41,836 bases of DNA from the NCBI RefSeq assembly GCF_009795845.1, contig NZ_WTEX01000021.1, positions 1 to 41,836 on the forward strand, in the 5' to 3' direction. Made by a program: the position numbers and the translations under genes. The notes under the pieces were generated by a model. It was given only the letters and a program-made list of their open reading frames with translations, was not told where the DNA came from and did not search any database. Numbering within the stretch: the first letter of the stretch is position 1; every line of letters starts with the position of its first letter. Source of the DNA: Gilliamella sp. Lep-s35 (GTDB taxonomy: Bacteria > Pseudomonadota > Gammaproteobacteria > Enterobacterales > Orbaceae). This document shows positions 15,595-23,784 of this stretch, one piece after another.

Positions 15595-16762
15595 ATTTTT
15601 AAAATATATTGCAATCATAATAGTAATAACAATTACTGTTGGATGTAATGTAGCTGAAAGTAAAACTACTACTGCATCAGCGATAGTTGATTTTGGTGAT
15701 CCTAATGCAAAACAATTTGCAACACGTTTAAAATCATTAGCGGATAAAAAACAGGCTAATCAAGTGATTAATATTACTCAATTTGGTGATTCACATTCTG
15801 CAGCTGATTTTTTTACTGGCGAATTTAGAACATTAATGCAACAAAAATACGGTAATGCAGGCATTGGTTGGGTAACACCTGTCGCTATAAAAGGACAAAA
15901 CCATGTAGCGGTTACATGGCGAACTAAAGACTGGGATGTGTTAAGTAGCCGTACTTTAAATAATTTGGATTTTCCTATGGGGGGATTCATTGCCAAACCA
16001 AATAAAGATTCGGCTACTATCCAAGTTGTGCCAAGAATATCTAATAATAAATACTGGCAAGTTAAGTTAACCTTTAAAACACTTAAAAATAACTCAAGCT
16101 CATTAACACTTTATGATGCCAGTGATAAAAAAATTAGTTTAAGTTATAAGCCAACACCAAATGTTTGGCAAACAGCTTCGGTTGTGTCTAAAATGCCTTT
16201 AGTAATAAAAGGTCAAAAAGATATAGAGCTTGGTGGAATTTGGTTAACTCGTTATAAACAATCAGGTGTTATCGTTTCATCGATTGCTACAAATGGCGCT
16301 AAACAGACAATTTGGCAAAAGTGGGGGAAAAATTGGTTTAAAGAACTGGCCTTATCACAAAGTGATCTCGTTATTCTTGAATACGGAACAAATGAAAGTT
16401 TTGATGAAACATTAGATGCCAGTCAATATAAAAAAAACTTAGTGAACAATATCAGATTGATTCGTAAAATATTACCCCATGCTACCATTTTAATAATGAG
16501 TCCTCCTGACACAATGGTAAATGGAACTGATACACCAAAGTCTTTTGCAAAAATAATGAATATTCAAAAACAAGTCGCTAAATCTGAAAAAACACTATTT
16601 TGGGATTGGCAAGTAGCAATGGGGGGCAAGTTTTCCATTAAACAGTGGCGACAGCAAGGGCTTGCTAGTCCAGATTTAATTCATCAAACTTTAAAAGGCT
16701 ATAAAGAAAGTGCTCGTATTTTTTATGCCGATTTAAATGAATTTATTAGAAAAAATAGCTAA
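15587..16762 (+). CDS. Exported SGNH hydrolase with Ape1-like architecture
   Basis: This is a 391-residue exported protein. The hydrophobic signal segment (about 4-19) ends at Cys20 ('TVGC'), a possible but non-ideal lipobox (Thr at -3). SGNH blocks are 'TQFGDSHSAADF' (Ser69), 'LEYGTNES' (Asn269) and 'SPDLIHQT' (Asp363, His366). Residues about 100-230 between blocks I and III form a beta-rich insertion. This matches the Neisseria peptidoglycan O-acetylesterase Ape1, which has a CBM35-like insert in the same place. The start is GTG 15587, preceded by GAGG and overlapping the previous gene by 8 bases. Together with the MBOAT and DUF459-like genes this looks like a patA-patB-ape1 set that adds and removes acetyl on MurNAc. 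The function is inferred from architecture and context. Confidence 0.78.
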   Translation: MIKFLKYIAIIIVITITVGCNVAESKTTTASAIVDFGDPNAKQFATRLKSLADKKQANQVINITQFGDSHSAADFFTGEFRTLMQQKYGNAGIGWVTPVAIKGQNHVAVTWRTKDWDVLSSRTLNNLDFPMGGFIAKPNKDSATIQVVPRISNNKYWQVKLTFKTLKNNSSSLTLYDASDKKISLSYKPTPNVWQTASVVSKMPLVIKGQKDIELGGIWLTRYKQSGVIVSSIATNGAKQTIWQKWGKNWFKELALSQSDLVILEYGTNESFDETLDASQYKKNLVNNIRLIRKILPHATILIMSPPDTMVNGTDTPKSFAKIMNIQKQVAKSEKTLFWDWQVAMGGKFSIKQWRQQGLASPDLIHQTLKGYKESARIFYADLNEFIRKNS

Positions 16763-16791
16763 AAATTTTGATTAAAAGGAATAAATGAGTT

Positions 16792-17496
16792 ATGGCATCA
16801 CCAATTATTGTTGCGGTTGATTTTGCGGACGTTAAGTCGGCATGGAATTTTATTGATCGAGTTGATCCTAAAGATTGTCGCCTTAAAATCGGTAAAGAGC
16901 TTTTTACGCATGCTGGTCCTGATTTTATCAAGCAGATTATGCAAAAAGGATTTGATGTGTTTTTAGATCTTAAATTTCATGATATTCCTAATACTGTCGC
17001 AAAAGCAATTGCGGCTACTGCTGATCTGGGCGTTTGGATGACCAATGTGCATGCTAGCGGCGGTTCGCGCATGATGACAGCTGCAAAAGATGCACTTTAT
17101 TCATATGGTAAAGATGCGCCGATCTTGATCGCAGTAACAGTATTAACTAGCATGGAATCGACAGACCTGCAAGAAATTGGTATTAATGTATCGCCTTTAG
17201 AGCAAGCAACTAGATTAGCAATACTTGCTAAAAATTGTGGGCTTGATGGCGTGGTCTGTTCAGCTAAAGAAGTACAAAGCTTTAAAATACGTTTAGGCTG
17301 TGATTTTAAATTAGTAACACCAGGCATTAGACCTGCTGGCACGAATCCTGATGACCAACGTCGTATTATGACACCTCAGCGAGCTCAAGCTGCAGGTTCT
17401 GATTATTTAGTAATTGGGCGCCCAATTACCCAAGCAGAAGATCCGGCTAAAGCATTACAAACAATTTTAGCAACACTTGAACCAAGTAAGAGTTAA
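16792..17496 (+). CDS. pyrF: Orotidine 5'-phosphate decarboxylase
   Basis: This enzyme converts OMP to UMP, the last step of de novo pyrimidine synthesis. At 234 residues it has a TIM-barrel of normal length. 'VAVDFADV' contains the first substrate-binding Asp, 'KIGKELF' a lysine, and the signature '[12 protein letters not shown]' (about 59-70) the catalytic Asp-Lys-Asp set. 'VHASGG', 'VTPGIRPAG' and 'YLVIGRPIT' form the phosphate site. The start is ATG 16792 with AAGGA upstream. An ATG 8 bases earlier is out of frame. yciH follows after 4 bases, as in E. coli. Confidence 0.98.
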   Translation: MASPIIVAVDFADVKSAWNFIDRVDPKDCRLKIGKELFTHAGPDFIKQIMQKGFDVFLDLKFHDIPNTVAKAIAATADLGVWMTNVHASGGSRMMTAAKDALYSYGKDAPILIAVTVLTSMESTDLQEIGINVSPLEQATRLAILAKNCGLDGVVCSAKEVQSFKIRLGCDFKLVTPGIRPAGTNPDDQRRIMTPQRAQAAGSDYLVIGRPITQAEDPAKALQTILATLEPSKS

Positions 17497-17500
17497 AGAC

Positions 17501-17824
17501 ATGATGTCAGAAAATTTACTTGTCTATTCAACCGATAAAGGTCGCATAAAACCTAGTCAATCAGTGGTACCACGCCCTAAAGGGGACGGAATTATTCGAA
17601 TCCAACGACAAACCTCAGGTCGTAAAGGTAAAGGCGTTTGTGTTATTACGGGATTTGATATGAATGATGCTCAATTATTACAGCTAGCTACAGAATTAAA
17701 AAAACGTTGTGGTTGTGGTGGAGCGGTTAAAGATGGTGCTATTGAAATTCAGGGGGATAAACGCGAGTTATTAAAATCGTTGCTAGAAAGTAAAGGATTT
17801 AAAGTAAAACTAGCTGGCGGATAG
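17501..17824 (+). CDS. yciH: SUI1/eIF1-family protein YciH
   Basis: YciH is a small SUI1-domain protein related to eukaryotic eIF1. In E. coli it affects initiation fidelity in vitro. It is nearly identical to E. coli YciH over the core: 'RIQRQTSGRKGKGVCVITG', then 'LKKRCGCGGAVKDGAIEIQG' and 'LLESKGFKVKLAGG'. I take ATG 17501 (or 17504, giving 'MSENLLVYSTDKG'). A longer TTG start inside pyrF at 17477 has no counterpart in the family. It is translationally close to pyrF (4 bases). Confidence 0.95.
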   Translation: MMSENLLVYSTDKGRIKPSQSVVPRPKGDGIIRIQRQTSGRKGKGVCVITGFDMNDAQLLQLATELKKRCGCGGAVKDGAIEIQGDKRELLKSLLESKGFKVKLAGG

Positions 17825-17841
17825 ATAATATTGTTCCATAA

Positions 17842-17872
17842 AAATAGCGTCGCAATAAAATGGACGCTATTT
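17842..17872. terminator. Bidirectional terminator between yciH and tmaR
   Basis: AAATAGCGTC (17842-17851) and GACGCTATTT (17863-17872) form a perfect 10-bp stem with an 11-base loop. On the minus strand a TTTTTAT tract follows, so it is strong for tmaR. On the plus strand the tail (ATAAAAT) is poorer. Confidence 0.75.
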
Positions 17873-17887
17873 ATAAAATAATTGATT

Positions 17888-18208
17888 TTAACTAGATCGA
17901 TAGCTACGCATTTTTTTGCTAATTTCCCGACGTTCTTTAGAGATTTCAGCGTTTTTAATAATATAATCATCAACACGGTCATCATAATCACTTTTCATAT
18001 TAGCAATAATTGCTTGAAGCTCTTCATAAGTCATATCCGGTTTAATATATTCACTTAAGTTTTCAAGTAAAAGTACGCGTTTTTGATTATCACGAATTTT
18101 TTTCTCGTTGTCTGATATTTCACGCTTTAATTTATTTAAACGACGTGATAGACGAATATATTCTAATACATCTTGAAATGATGATGCGCTTGCTTTTTCC
18201 TTGTCCAT
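17888..18208 (-). CDS. tmaR: Pole-localiser protein TmaR (YeeX, DUF496)
   Basis: This 106-residue cytosolic coiled-coil protein is nearly colinear with E. coli YeeX/TmaR: '[20 protein letters not shown]', then '[20 protein letters not shown]' and '[18 protein letters not shown]'. In E. coli TmaR forms polar clusters that hold enzyme I of the phosphotransferase system, and its localisation depends on phosphorylation of Tyr72. The equivalent tyrosine is present in '[10 protein letters not shown]'. It is a single-gene unit with AAGGGG before the ATG, its own promoter, and a shared terminator with yciH. Confidence 0.95.
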   Translation of the reverse strand: MDKEKASASSFQDVLEYIRLSRRLNKLKREISDNEKKIRDNQKRVLLLENLSEYIKPDMTYEELQAIIANMKSDYDDRVDDYIIKNAEISKERREISKKMRSYRSS

Positions 18209-18251
18209 CTATAACCCCTTATCTTAAAAAATGGAAAATAAACTTTTACCA

Positions 18252-18280
18252 ATTATATACTAATAATTTTTGTAGGTCAT
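18252..18280 (-). promoter_or_regulatory. Promoter candidate for tmaR
   Basis: On the minus strand ATGACC (18280-18275; 4 of 6 to TTGACA), a 17-base spacer and a perfect TATAAT (18257-18252) lie 44 bases before the tmaR ATG. It occupies the 301-base tmaR-accD divergent gap, which contains no gene. Confidence 0.55.
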
Positions 18281-18439
18281 ATTAATTATATTTTTTAAAC
18301 ATAGACGATGTTTCTTGTATCAGATATTTTGTCTGTTAATTGTTCAAAAATTTATTTTAAGGAAAGATGTTTTCGTAAAGTTTTTTATTTAAATATCATA
18401 GTTTGTTATTACAAAATAAGATAAAAATAAAAACAACTA

Positions 18440-18468
18440 TTAAGAATTGGTTCAAAGTATTGTACAAT
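18440..18468 (+). promoter_or_regulatory. Promoter candidate for accD
   Basis: TTAAGA (18440-18445), a 17-base spacer and TACAAT (18463-18468) lie 41 bases before the accD ATG. It is probably the promoter of the accD-folC-dedD-cvpA-purF cluster. Confidence 0.55.
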
Positions 18469-18509
18469 AGCGTCAAATTAGTAAAAAGTGCCAGAATGAG
18501 AGAATCATA

Positions 18510-19400
18510 ATGAGCTGGATTGAAAAAATTCTTAGTAAAAATAATATATCGTCAGATCATAAAAAGGCCAATATTCCCGGTGGAGTTTGGACAAAATGTA
18601 GTAATTGTGAGCAAGTTATCTATCAAGCTGAGCTTGATCTTAACTTAGAGGTTTGTCCAAAATGCGACCACCACATGCATATTCCTGCCCGTGTGCGTTT
18701 ATACCGTTTTTTAGATGAAGGTTCAGATGTCGAAATTGGCACAGACCTTATGCCTAAAGATATATTAAAATTTAAAGATACCAAAAAATATAAAGATCGT
18801 TTAAGCGCTGCACAAAAAGATACCCACGAAAAAGAAGCAATGGTTGTAATGAAGGGCGCATTGTTTGACATCCCTGTCGTTGTGGCTTGTTTTGAATTTG
18901 CGTTTATTGGTGGGTCAATGTCTTCTGTTGTTGGGGCATTATTCACACGAGCAGCAGAGCAAGCTATTGAGGACAAATGCCCTTTAATCTGCTTTTCAAC
19001 AAGTGGGGGCGCGCGAATGCAAGAAGCATTATTTTCGTTAATGCAAATGGCAAAAACCAGTGCAATCCTTGCTAAAATGCAAGATGAAGGTTTACCCTAT
19101 ATTTCAGTAATGACCGATCCTACCATGGGGGGCGTATCGGCAAGTTTGGCGATGCTTGGTGATATTAATATAGCTGAACCTAAAGCGCTAATAGGTTTTG
19201 CAGGTCCCCGAGTGATTCAGCAAACTGTTCGTGAAACCTTGCCAGAAGGGTTTCAACGTAGTGAGTTTTTACTTGAAAAAGGCGCAATTGATATGATCAT
19301 TCATCGCAAAGATATGCGACCTAAAATTGCGAGTTTAATCGCTAAACTAATGAAGTTACCTGATCCGCTTAATAATGTTACTCTTAACGAGACAGTTTAA
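18510..19400 (+). CDS. accD: Acetyl-CoA carboxylase carboxyltransferase subunit beta
   Basis: AccD pairs with AccA to transfer the carboxyl group from biotin to acetyl-CoA, making malonyl-CoA for fatty acid synthesis. The 296 residues match the family. A zinc ribbon has Cys30, Cys33, Cys49 and Cys52 ('WTKCSNCE', '[10 protein letters not shown]'), followed by a crotonase-fold domain with '[19 protein letters not shown]' and '[16 protein letters not shown]' forming the oxyanion and acyl-CoA site. '[20 protein letters not shown]' is conserved. The stop abuts the folC start, as in E. coli. Confidence 0.98.
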   Translation: MSWIEKILSKNNISSDHKKANIPGGVWTKCSNCEQVIYQAELDLNLEVCPKCDHHMHIPARVRLYRFLDEGSDVEIGTDLMPKDILKFKDTKKYKDRLSAAQKDTHEKEAMVVMKGALFDIPVVVACFEFAFIGGSMSSVVGALFTRAAEQAIEDKCPLICFSTSGGARMQEALFSLMQMAKTSAILAKMQDEGLPYISVMTDPTMGGVSASLAMLGDINIAEPKALIGFAGPRVIQQTVRETLPEGFQRSEFLLEKGAIDMIIHRKDMRPKIASLIAKLMKLPDPLNNVTLNETV

Positions 19401-20714
19401 TTGAGTATGCAAAATAAACACCTAGATGCTGTGTCAGATTTAAATATATGGCTTTGTTATTTAGAGCAATTACACCCGACAACTATCGATTTGGGTTTAG
19501 AGCGAGTAACAGCAGTTGCTCAACGTCTTAATTTATTGCAACCAGCGCCTTATGTCTTTACTGTTGCTGGCACCAATGGCAAAGGCACTACTTGCCGAAC
19601 ACTTGAAATGATATTACTTGAGGCAGGTTTACAAGTTGGTGTTTATAGTTCGCCTCATTTATTACAATTTACTGAGCGCGTGCGTATTAATAACCAAGAG
19701 TCAAGTGAACAAGAAACCGTAAAAGCCTTTGTAGAAATAGAAAAAGCCAGATCCGATATATCTCTTACCTATTTTGAATATGCAACACTTGCTGCACTTT
19801 ATCAATTCAAACAAGCAAAATTAGATGTGGTTATATTAGAAGTTGGCCTTGGTGGGCGGCTAGATGCAACCAATATTGTTGATGCTGACGTGGCAGTTAT
19901 TACAACTATTGGTATTGATCATGTTGATTATTTAGGTGATACCCGTGAAAGTATTGGACGTGAAAAAGCAGGTATTTTTAAACCGAAAAGTATTGCTGTT
20001 GTTGGTGAGCCAGATATGCCAACATCCATTTTAAATGTGGCGAAATTAGTTAACTGCCCGATCTATTCGGTGAATGGTGATTGGCATTATCAACAAATCA
20101 ATAACGATTCATGGGCATTTCAATCACCTATAAAACAGTATAAAAATCTACCTATTGCCCATGTTCCTTTAGCTAATGCTGCAACTGCAGTTGCTGCTTT
20201 AAGCTATTCATCACTTAAAATAACAGAACACGAAATAGTTAACGGACTAAAAAAGTCTAATTTAACAGGGCGCTTTCAAATTATCAAAACATCACCACTA
20301 GTTATTCTTGATGTAGCACATAATCCTCATGCTGCGGTTTATTTAACTCAGCAATTAGAAAAGCTTAAAGAAAAATATCTGAATGTTGGTAAAATACGAT
20401 TTGTCATTGGTATGCTTAAAGACAAAGATATTAAAAGCACCTTATCTATTTTAACTGGTGATACATGGTATTGTGCTTCACTTTATGGTGAGCGAGGTTG
20501 TAGCGCAGAAGTGTTAAAACAGCACTTATTAAATAAAGGTGAACTTAATGTATCAACCTTCGATACGGTTTCTAAAGCTTACCGACAAGCAATGCATGAT
20601 GCTAAAAAGGACGATATGATCGTGATATGCGGTTCATTTCATACCGTATCTGATGTTTTAGCTGAAACTCAGCATTTTAGTGGAATTAATCATGACGGGC
20701 AATCAACAAAGTAA
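19401..20714 (+). CDS. folC: Dihydrofolate synthase / folylpolyglutamate synthase
   Basis: FolC adds glutamate to dihydropteroate and then to folates. At 437 residues it is of normal length. The P-loop 'VAGTNGKGTTCRT' spans about 55-67, 'VYSSPHLLQFTERVRI' and 'LEVGLGGRLDATN' are the omega-loop and Mur-ligase motifs, and 'GREKAGIFKP' and 'DVAHNPHAA' complete the set. A TTG at 19401 directly after the accD stop fits a GAGA ribosome site; an ATG at 19407 is the alternative. The 3' end overlaps the start of the next gene. Confidence 0.97.
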   Translation: MSMQNKHLDAVSDLNIWLCYLEQLHPTTIDLGLERVTAVAQRLNLLQPAPYVFTVAGTNGKGTTCRTLEMILLEAGLQVGVYSSPHLLQFTERVRINNQESSEQETVKAFVEIEKARSDISLTYFEYATLAALYQFKQAKLDVVILEVGLGGRLDATNIVDADVAVITTIGIDHVDYLGDTRESIGREKAGIFKPKSIAVVGEPDMPTSILNVAKLVNCPIYSVNGDWHYQQINNDSWAFQSPIKQYKNLPIAHVPLANAATAVAALSYSSLKITEHEIVNGLKKSNLTGRFQIIKTSPLVILDVAHNPHAAVYLTQQLEKLKEKYLNVGKIRFVIGMLKDKDIKSTLSILTGDTWYCASLYGERGCSAEVLKQHLLNKGELNVSTFDTVSKAYRQAMHDAKKDDMIVICGSFHTVSDVLAETQHFSGINHDGQSTK

Positions 20715-21273
20715 TTCAAATAATCAAAATAAAGTAAGAAATCGCCTCGTCGGTTTTGCTACATTATTGCTTATTATTGCAGCAATTGCTCCATGGATTA
20801 TAACCGATAAGCCTAACTTACCAATATCAACAACGCCCATCTTTCAAGCAGAAGATATTACTCATCAAGAGCAAATTGTAGCATCCTCTAATGATATTAA
20901 TGACAATTTCTCCAATAACGTATCGGAAGTTCCTTATATACCTGATTCAGATCAAAATTCAAGCACTTTAGTTTTTCCTGATATTCTTGATGATGCCGAT
21001 ACCACAACAACAATAAAGACAGTAATACCGGAACAAGAGACTAAACCTTATATGATTCAACTTACAGCATTAAAAAATAGACAAAAAATAGAAGAGTTGG
21101 TTGCTTTGTTAAAGTTAAATAATTACAGCGTTAGAACATTACCCCAAAATCCAGCGCCTAATCAGCTAATTAAGTTACAGGTTGGTCCTTATGCTAAAAA
21201 AGAACAAGCGGATCAAGTGCTTATTGACTTAAACAACCTAACTAAATTAAAAGGAATTATTGTTGCTAATTAA
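20692..21273 (+). CDS. dedD: SPOR-domain cell-division protein DedD
   Basis: DedD is a single-span inner-membrane protein that binds septal peptidoglycan. The 193 residues comprise a short basic N-terminus, one membrane helix (about 19-36, 'LVGFATLLLIIAAIAPWII'), an acidic/Thr-rich linker and a C-terminal SPOR domain (about 118-193, 'KPYMIQLTALKNRQKIEELV' to 'LKGIIVAN'). The ATG at 20692 overlaps folC; a GTG at 20680 would add four residues. Sequence identity outside the SPOR domain is low, but the folC-dedD-cvpA-purF order supports the name. Confidence 0.88.
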   Translation: MTGNQQSNSNNQNKVRNRLVGFATLLLIIAAIAPWIITDKPNLPISTTPIFQAEDITHQEQIVASSNDINDNFSNNVSEVPYIPDSDQNSSTLVFPDILDDADTTTTIKTVIPEQETKPYMIQLTALKNRQKIEELVALLKLNNYSVRTLPQNPAPNQLIKLQVGPYAKKEQADQVLIDLNNLTKLKGIIVAN

Positions 21274-21344
21274 TTACTATTTTATTTTTCGTGTCACAAA
21301 CGATAATAAAATTAAAATATTTTTATATAAAATTATGAGTTATT

Positions 21345-21833
21345 ATGATGAATTGGGTTGATTTTACAATTATTGGTGTAATTGTTTTTTCTGCATTAAT
21401 TAGTGTTATACGAGGCTTTGTACGTGAAGCATTATCGCTCATTAGTTGGATTTTAGCTTTTTTTATTTCTAGTCGATTTTATAGCTATATTACTGACTAT
21501 CTAACTTATTTTGATAGCGAAATGATACGTATTGCAGTAGCAATTGTTATCCTTTTTATTTCTACATTATTAGTATGTACTATTGTTTCTTATGTTATTA
21601 GTCAATTAGTCCAAAAAACAGGATTATCTAGCGTTGATCGTACATTAGGCTCCTGTTTCGGTGTGTTACGAGGGGTTTTAGTTGTTGCTGCAATACTGTT
21701 TTTGCTTGATACCTTTACACCGTTATCTCAATCACCGTATTGGACTCAATCTTTGCTAATTCCGCATTTTCATTTTATCATTCGTTGGTTTTTTGATTTT
21801 ATACAACAGTCTTCTTCGTTTTTAGTTCAGTAA
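21345..21833 (+). CDS. cvpA: CvpA family membrane protein
   Basis: CvpA is a four-helix inner-membrane protein, named for colicin V production and linked to envelope stress and bile tolerance in enterics. The 162 residues show 'WVDFTIIGVIVFSALISVIR' at the N-terminus, 'GFVREALSLISWILAFFIS', and the conserved 'VDRTLGSCFGVLRGVLVV' before the last helix. It lies between dedD and purF as in E. coli. The 71-base leader lacks a clear PurR-box palindrome, so control by PurR is not evident. Confidence 0.95.
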   Translation: MMNWVDFTIIGVIVFSALISVIRGFVREALSLISWILAFFISSRFYSYITDYLTYFDSEMIRIAVAIVILFISTLLVCTIVSYVISQLVQKTGLSSVDRTLGSCFGVLRGVLVVAAILFLLDTFTPLSQSPYWTQSLLIPHFHFIIRWFFDFIQQSSSFLVQ

Positions 21834-21851
21834 ATTTGAGGTAACCATAGT

Positions 21852-23369
21852 ATGTGTGGTGTTGTTGGTATTGTAGGATGTAGTACTGTTAATCAATCTA
21901 TTTATGATGCATTGACTGTTTTACAACATCGAGGGCAAGATGCAGCAGGTATTGTGACTATCGATAACCAAAATCGCTTTCGTTTACGCAAAGCGAATGG
22001 TTTAGTCAAAGATGTGTTTCAAGAACATCATATGCAACGATTGCAAGGTAATTTAGGAATAGGACATATTCGGTACCCAACTGCAGGAAGTTCTAGCCCG
22101 TCCGAAGCACAACCCTTTTATGTCAATTCACCTTATGGTATCACGCTTGCTCATAATGGAAATTTAACTAATACTGATGAACTTAGGAATAAAGTATTTC
22201 AACTGGCAAAACGTCATGTTAATACAAATTCCGACTCTGAAGTTTTACTCAATATTTTTGCCAATGAACTCGATAAGTTTGCTACTTTTCCATTGACCGC
22301 CGATAATATCTTTAACGCAATACACAATGTTCACAGCATTATTAAAGGTGCATATGCTTGTGTTGCAATGATTATTGATCATGGGCTTGTTGCTTTTCGT
22401 GACCCTTATGGCATTCGCCCTTTGGTTATAGGAAAACGAATACTTGAAAACCAGAAAGTTGAATACATGGTTGCATCTGAAAGTGTTGCCTTAGATATTC
22501 TTGATTTTGAGTTGATACGTGATCTTGAACCGGGAGAAGCAATCTATATTACTCAAGATGGACAATTATATTCTAAGCAATGCTCTAATAATCCTCAATA
22601 TTATCCATGCATTTTTGAATATGTCTATTTTGCAAGACCCGATTCGTTGATTAATGGCGTATCAGTTTATCAATCACGTATTGAAATGGGCAAAAAGCTA
22701 GGAGAAAAAATAGCTAAAGAATGGAAAGATATTGATATTGATGTAGTCATACCTATTCCCGAAACATCTTGCGATGCAGCTCTTGAAATCGCACGTATTT
22801 TAAACAAACCCTACCGGCAAGGGTTTGTTAAAAATCGCTATGTTGGTCGTACATTTATCATGCCTGGACAAATCGCTCGCAGATTATCAGTAAGAAGAAA
22901 GCTTAATGCTAATCGCATTGAATTTGAAGGTAAAAATGTACTTTTAATCGATGATTCTATTGTCAGAGGTACAACTTCAAAAGAAATTCTTGAAATGGTG
23001 CGTTCAGTTGGTGCAAAAAAAGTGTATTTAGCGTCAGCTGCGCCAGAAATTAGGCATCCAAATGTTTATGGTATTGATATGCCTGTTGCTAGTGAACTTA
23101 TTGCTTATAATCGAACTGTTGACGAAATCGCCCAGGCTATAGGCGCTGATAAGCTCATTTTTCAAGATTTATCTGATTTAATTGATTCAATCACAGAACA
23201 AAATTCAGATATTCACCATTTGGAGTGTTCTGTTTTTGATGGAATATATGTTACTGGAGGAATTGATGATAGCTATTTATTATCACTCGAACAAAAAAGA
23301 AGTGAAAGTAAAAAATTGCTAACATCTAAAGAGTCAGAAAATTTAGAAATTTATAATGAAGGTCAATAA
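21852..23369 (+). CDS. purF: Amidophosphoribosyltransferase
   Basis: PurF makes phosphoribosylamine from PRPP and glutamine, the committed step of purine synthesis. The 505 residues match the E. coli enzyme. The N-terminal glutamine amidotransferase nucleophile Cys2 follows the start Met ('MCGVVGIVG'), with '[14 protein letters not shown]'-type and '[10 protein letters not shown]' motifs. The C-terminal phosphoribosyltransferase has '[17 protein letters not shown]' (about 363-379) as the PRPP loop. It is 18 bases downstream of cvpA. A hairpin terminator follows. Confidence 0.98.
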   Translation: MCGVVGIVGCSTVNQSIYDALTVLQHRGQDAAGIVTIDNQNRFRLRKANGLVKDVFQEHHMQRLQGNLGIGHIRYPTAGSSSPSEAQPFYVNSPYGITLAHNGNLTNTDELRNKVFQLAKRHVNTNSDSEVLLNIFANELDKFATFPLTADNIFNAIHNVHSIIKGAYACVAMIIDHGLVAFRDPYGIRPLVIGKRILENQKVEYMVASESVALDILDFELIRDLEPGEAIYITQDGQLYSKQCSNNPQYYPCIFEYVYFARPDSLINGVSVYQSRIEMGKKLGEKIAKEWKDIDIDVVIPIPETSCDAALEIARILNKPYRQGFVKNRYVGRTFIMPGQIARRLSVRRKLNANRIEFEGKNVLLIDDSIVRGTTSKEILEMVRSVGAKKVYLASAAPEIRHPNVYGIDMPVASELIAYNRTVDEIAQAIGADKLIFQDLSDLIDSITEQNSDIHHLECSVFDGIYVTGGIDDSYLLSLEQKRSESKKLLTSKESENLEIYNEGQ

Positions 23370-23428
23370 CCCTCTATAAACAAAGAAAAACAAAGAAAAG
23401 TAAAGTAAAGAACAATAAAGATGCATAG

Positions 23429-23460
23429 AGGCCTAAAATACCAAATTTAGGCCTTTTTTA
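23429..23460 (+). terminator. Rho-independent terminator after purF
   Basis: AGGCCTAAA (23429-23437) and TTTAGGCCT (23446-23454) form a perfect 9-bp stem with an 8-base loop, followed by a TTTTT run. It ends the accD-purF cluster. Confidence 0.9.
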
Positions 23461-23784
23461 TTGATGTAAAGTAATTTCATATAGCTTATTATTCTATAAT
23501 ATTCCCTAATTTATTAACAAAAACAGAAATGTCATTCAATTAACTCGTTATAATAAATTAAAAATTAGACAAAAATTTAAAAAATATCAAAAAATGGGAA
23601 TAAATTATTTTGACATATTACATTTTTGTAATAAAATCACAAAAAATAAAATCTTTGTAAAGAAGGTTAAAGAAAATTAAACATTGAAAATAAATAGCCA
23701 TGTTGATATTAGATAAAAATCAATTGATATTAGCCATGAGTTTTATGTTATGCATTTTATTAGTGAAATATAAGGAATATTAAG
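23461..23784. other. Long AT-rich leader of the adhesin operon
   Basis: No gene is seen in these 324 bases. They hold a strong promoter (23610-23637) and two direct copies of TTGATATTAG 21 bases apart (23703-23712 and 23724-23733), the outer ends being flanked by CCATG. A ribosome site AAGGAA lies just before the ATG at 23785. The 5' untranslated region would be about 140 bases, long enough for post-transcriptional control. Confidence 0.6.
23610..23637 (+). promoter_or_regulatory. Adhesin promoter with a palindrome in its spacer
   Basis: A perfect -35 TTGACA (23610-23615), a 16-base spacer and -10 TAAAAT (23632-23637). The spacer contains ATTACA-TTTT-TGTAAT (23617-23632), a perfect palindrome lying between the polymerase contacts, a good place for a repressor. 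The regulator is unknown. Confidence 0.65.

Noticed and set aside
16746-17342. Minus-strand frames opposite pyrF.
   Set aside because: Shadows of pyrF codons; no upstream signals.
21274-21344. A PurR operator before cvpA-purF.
   Set aside because: CGTGTCACAAACG is only partly symmetrical and lacks the central CG of the PUR box.
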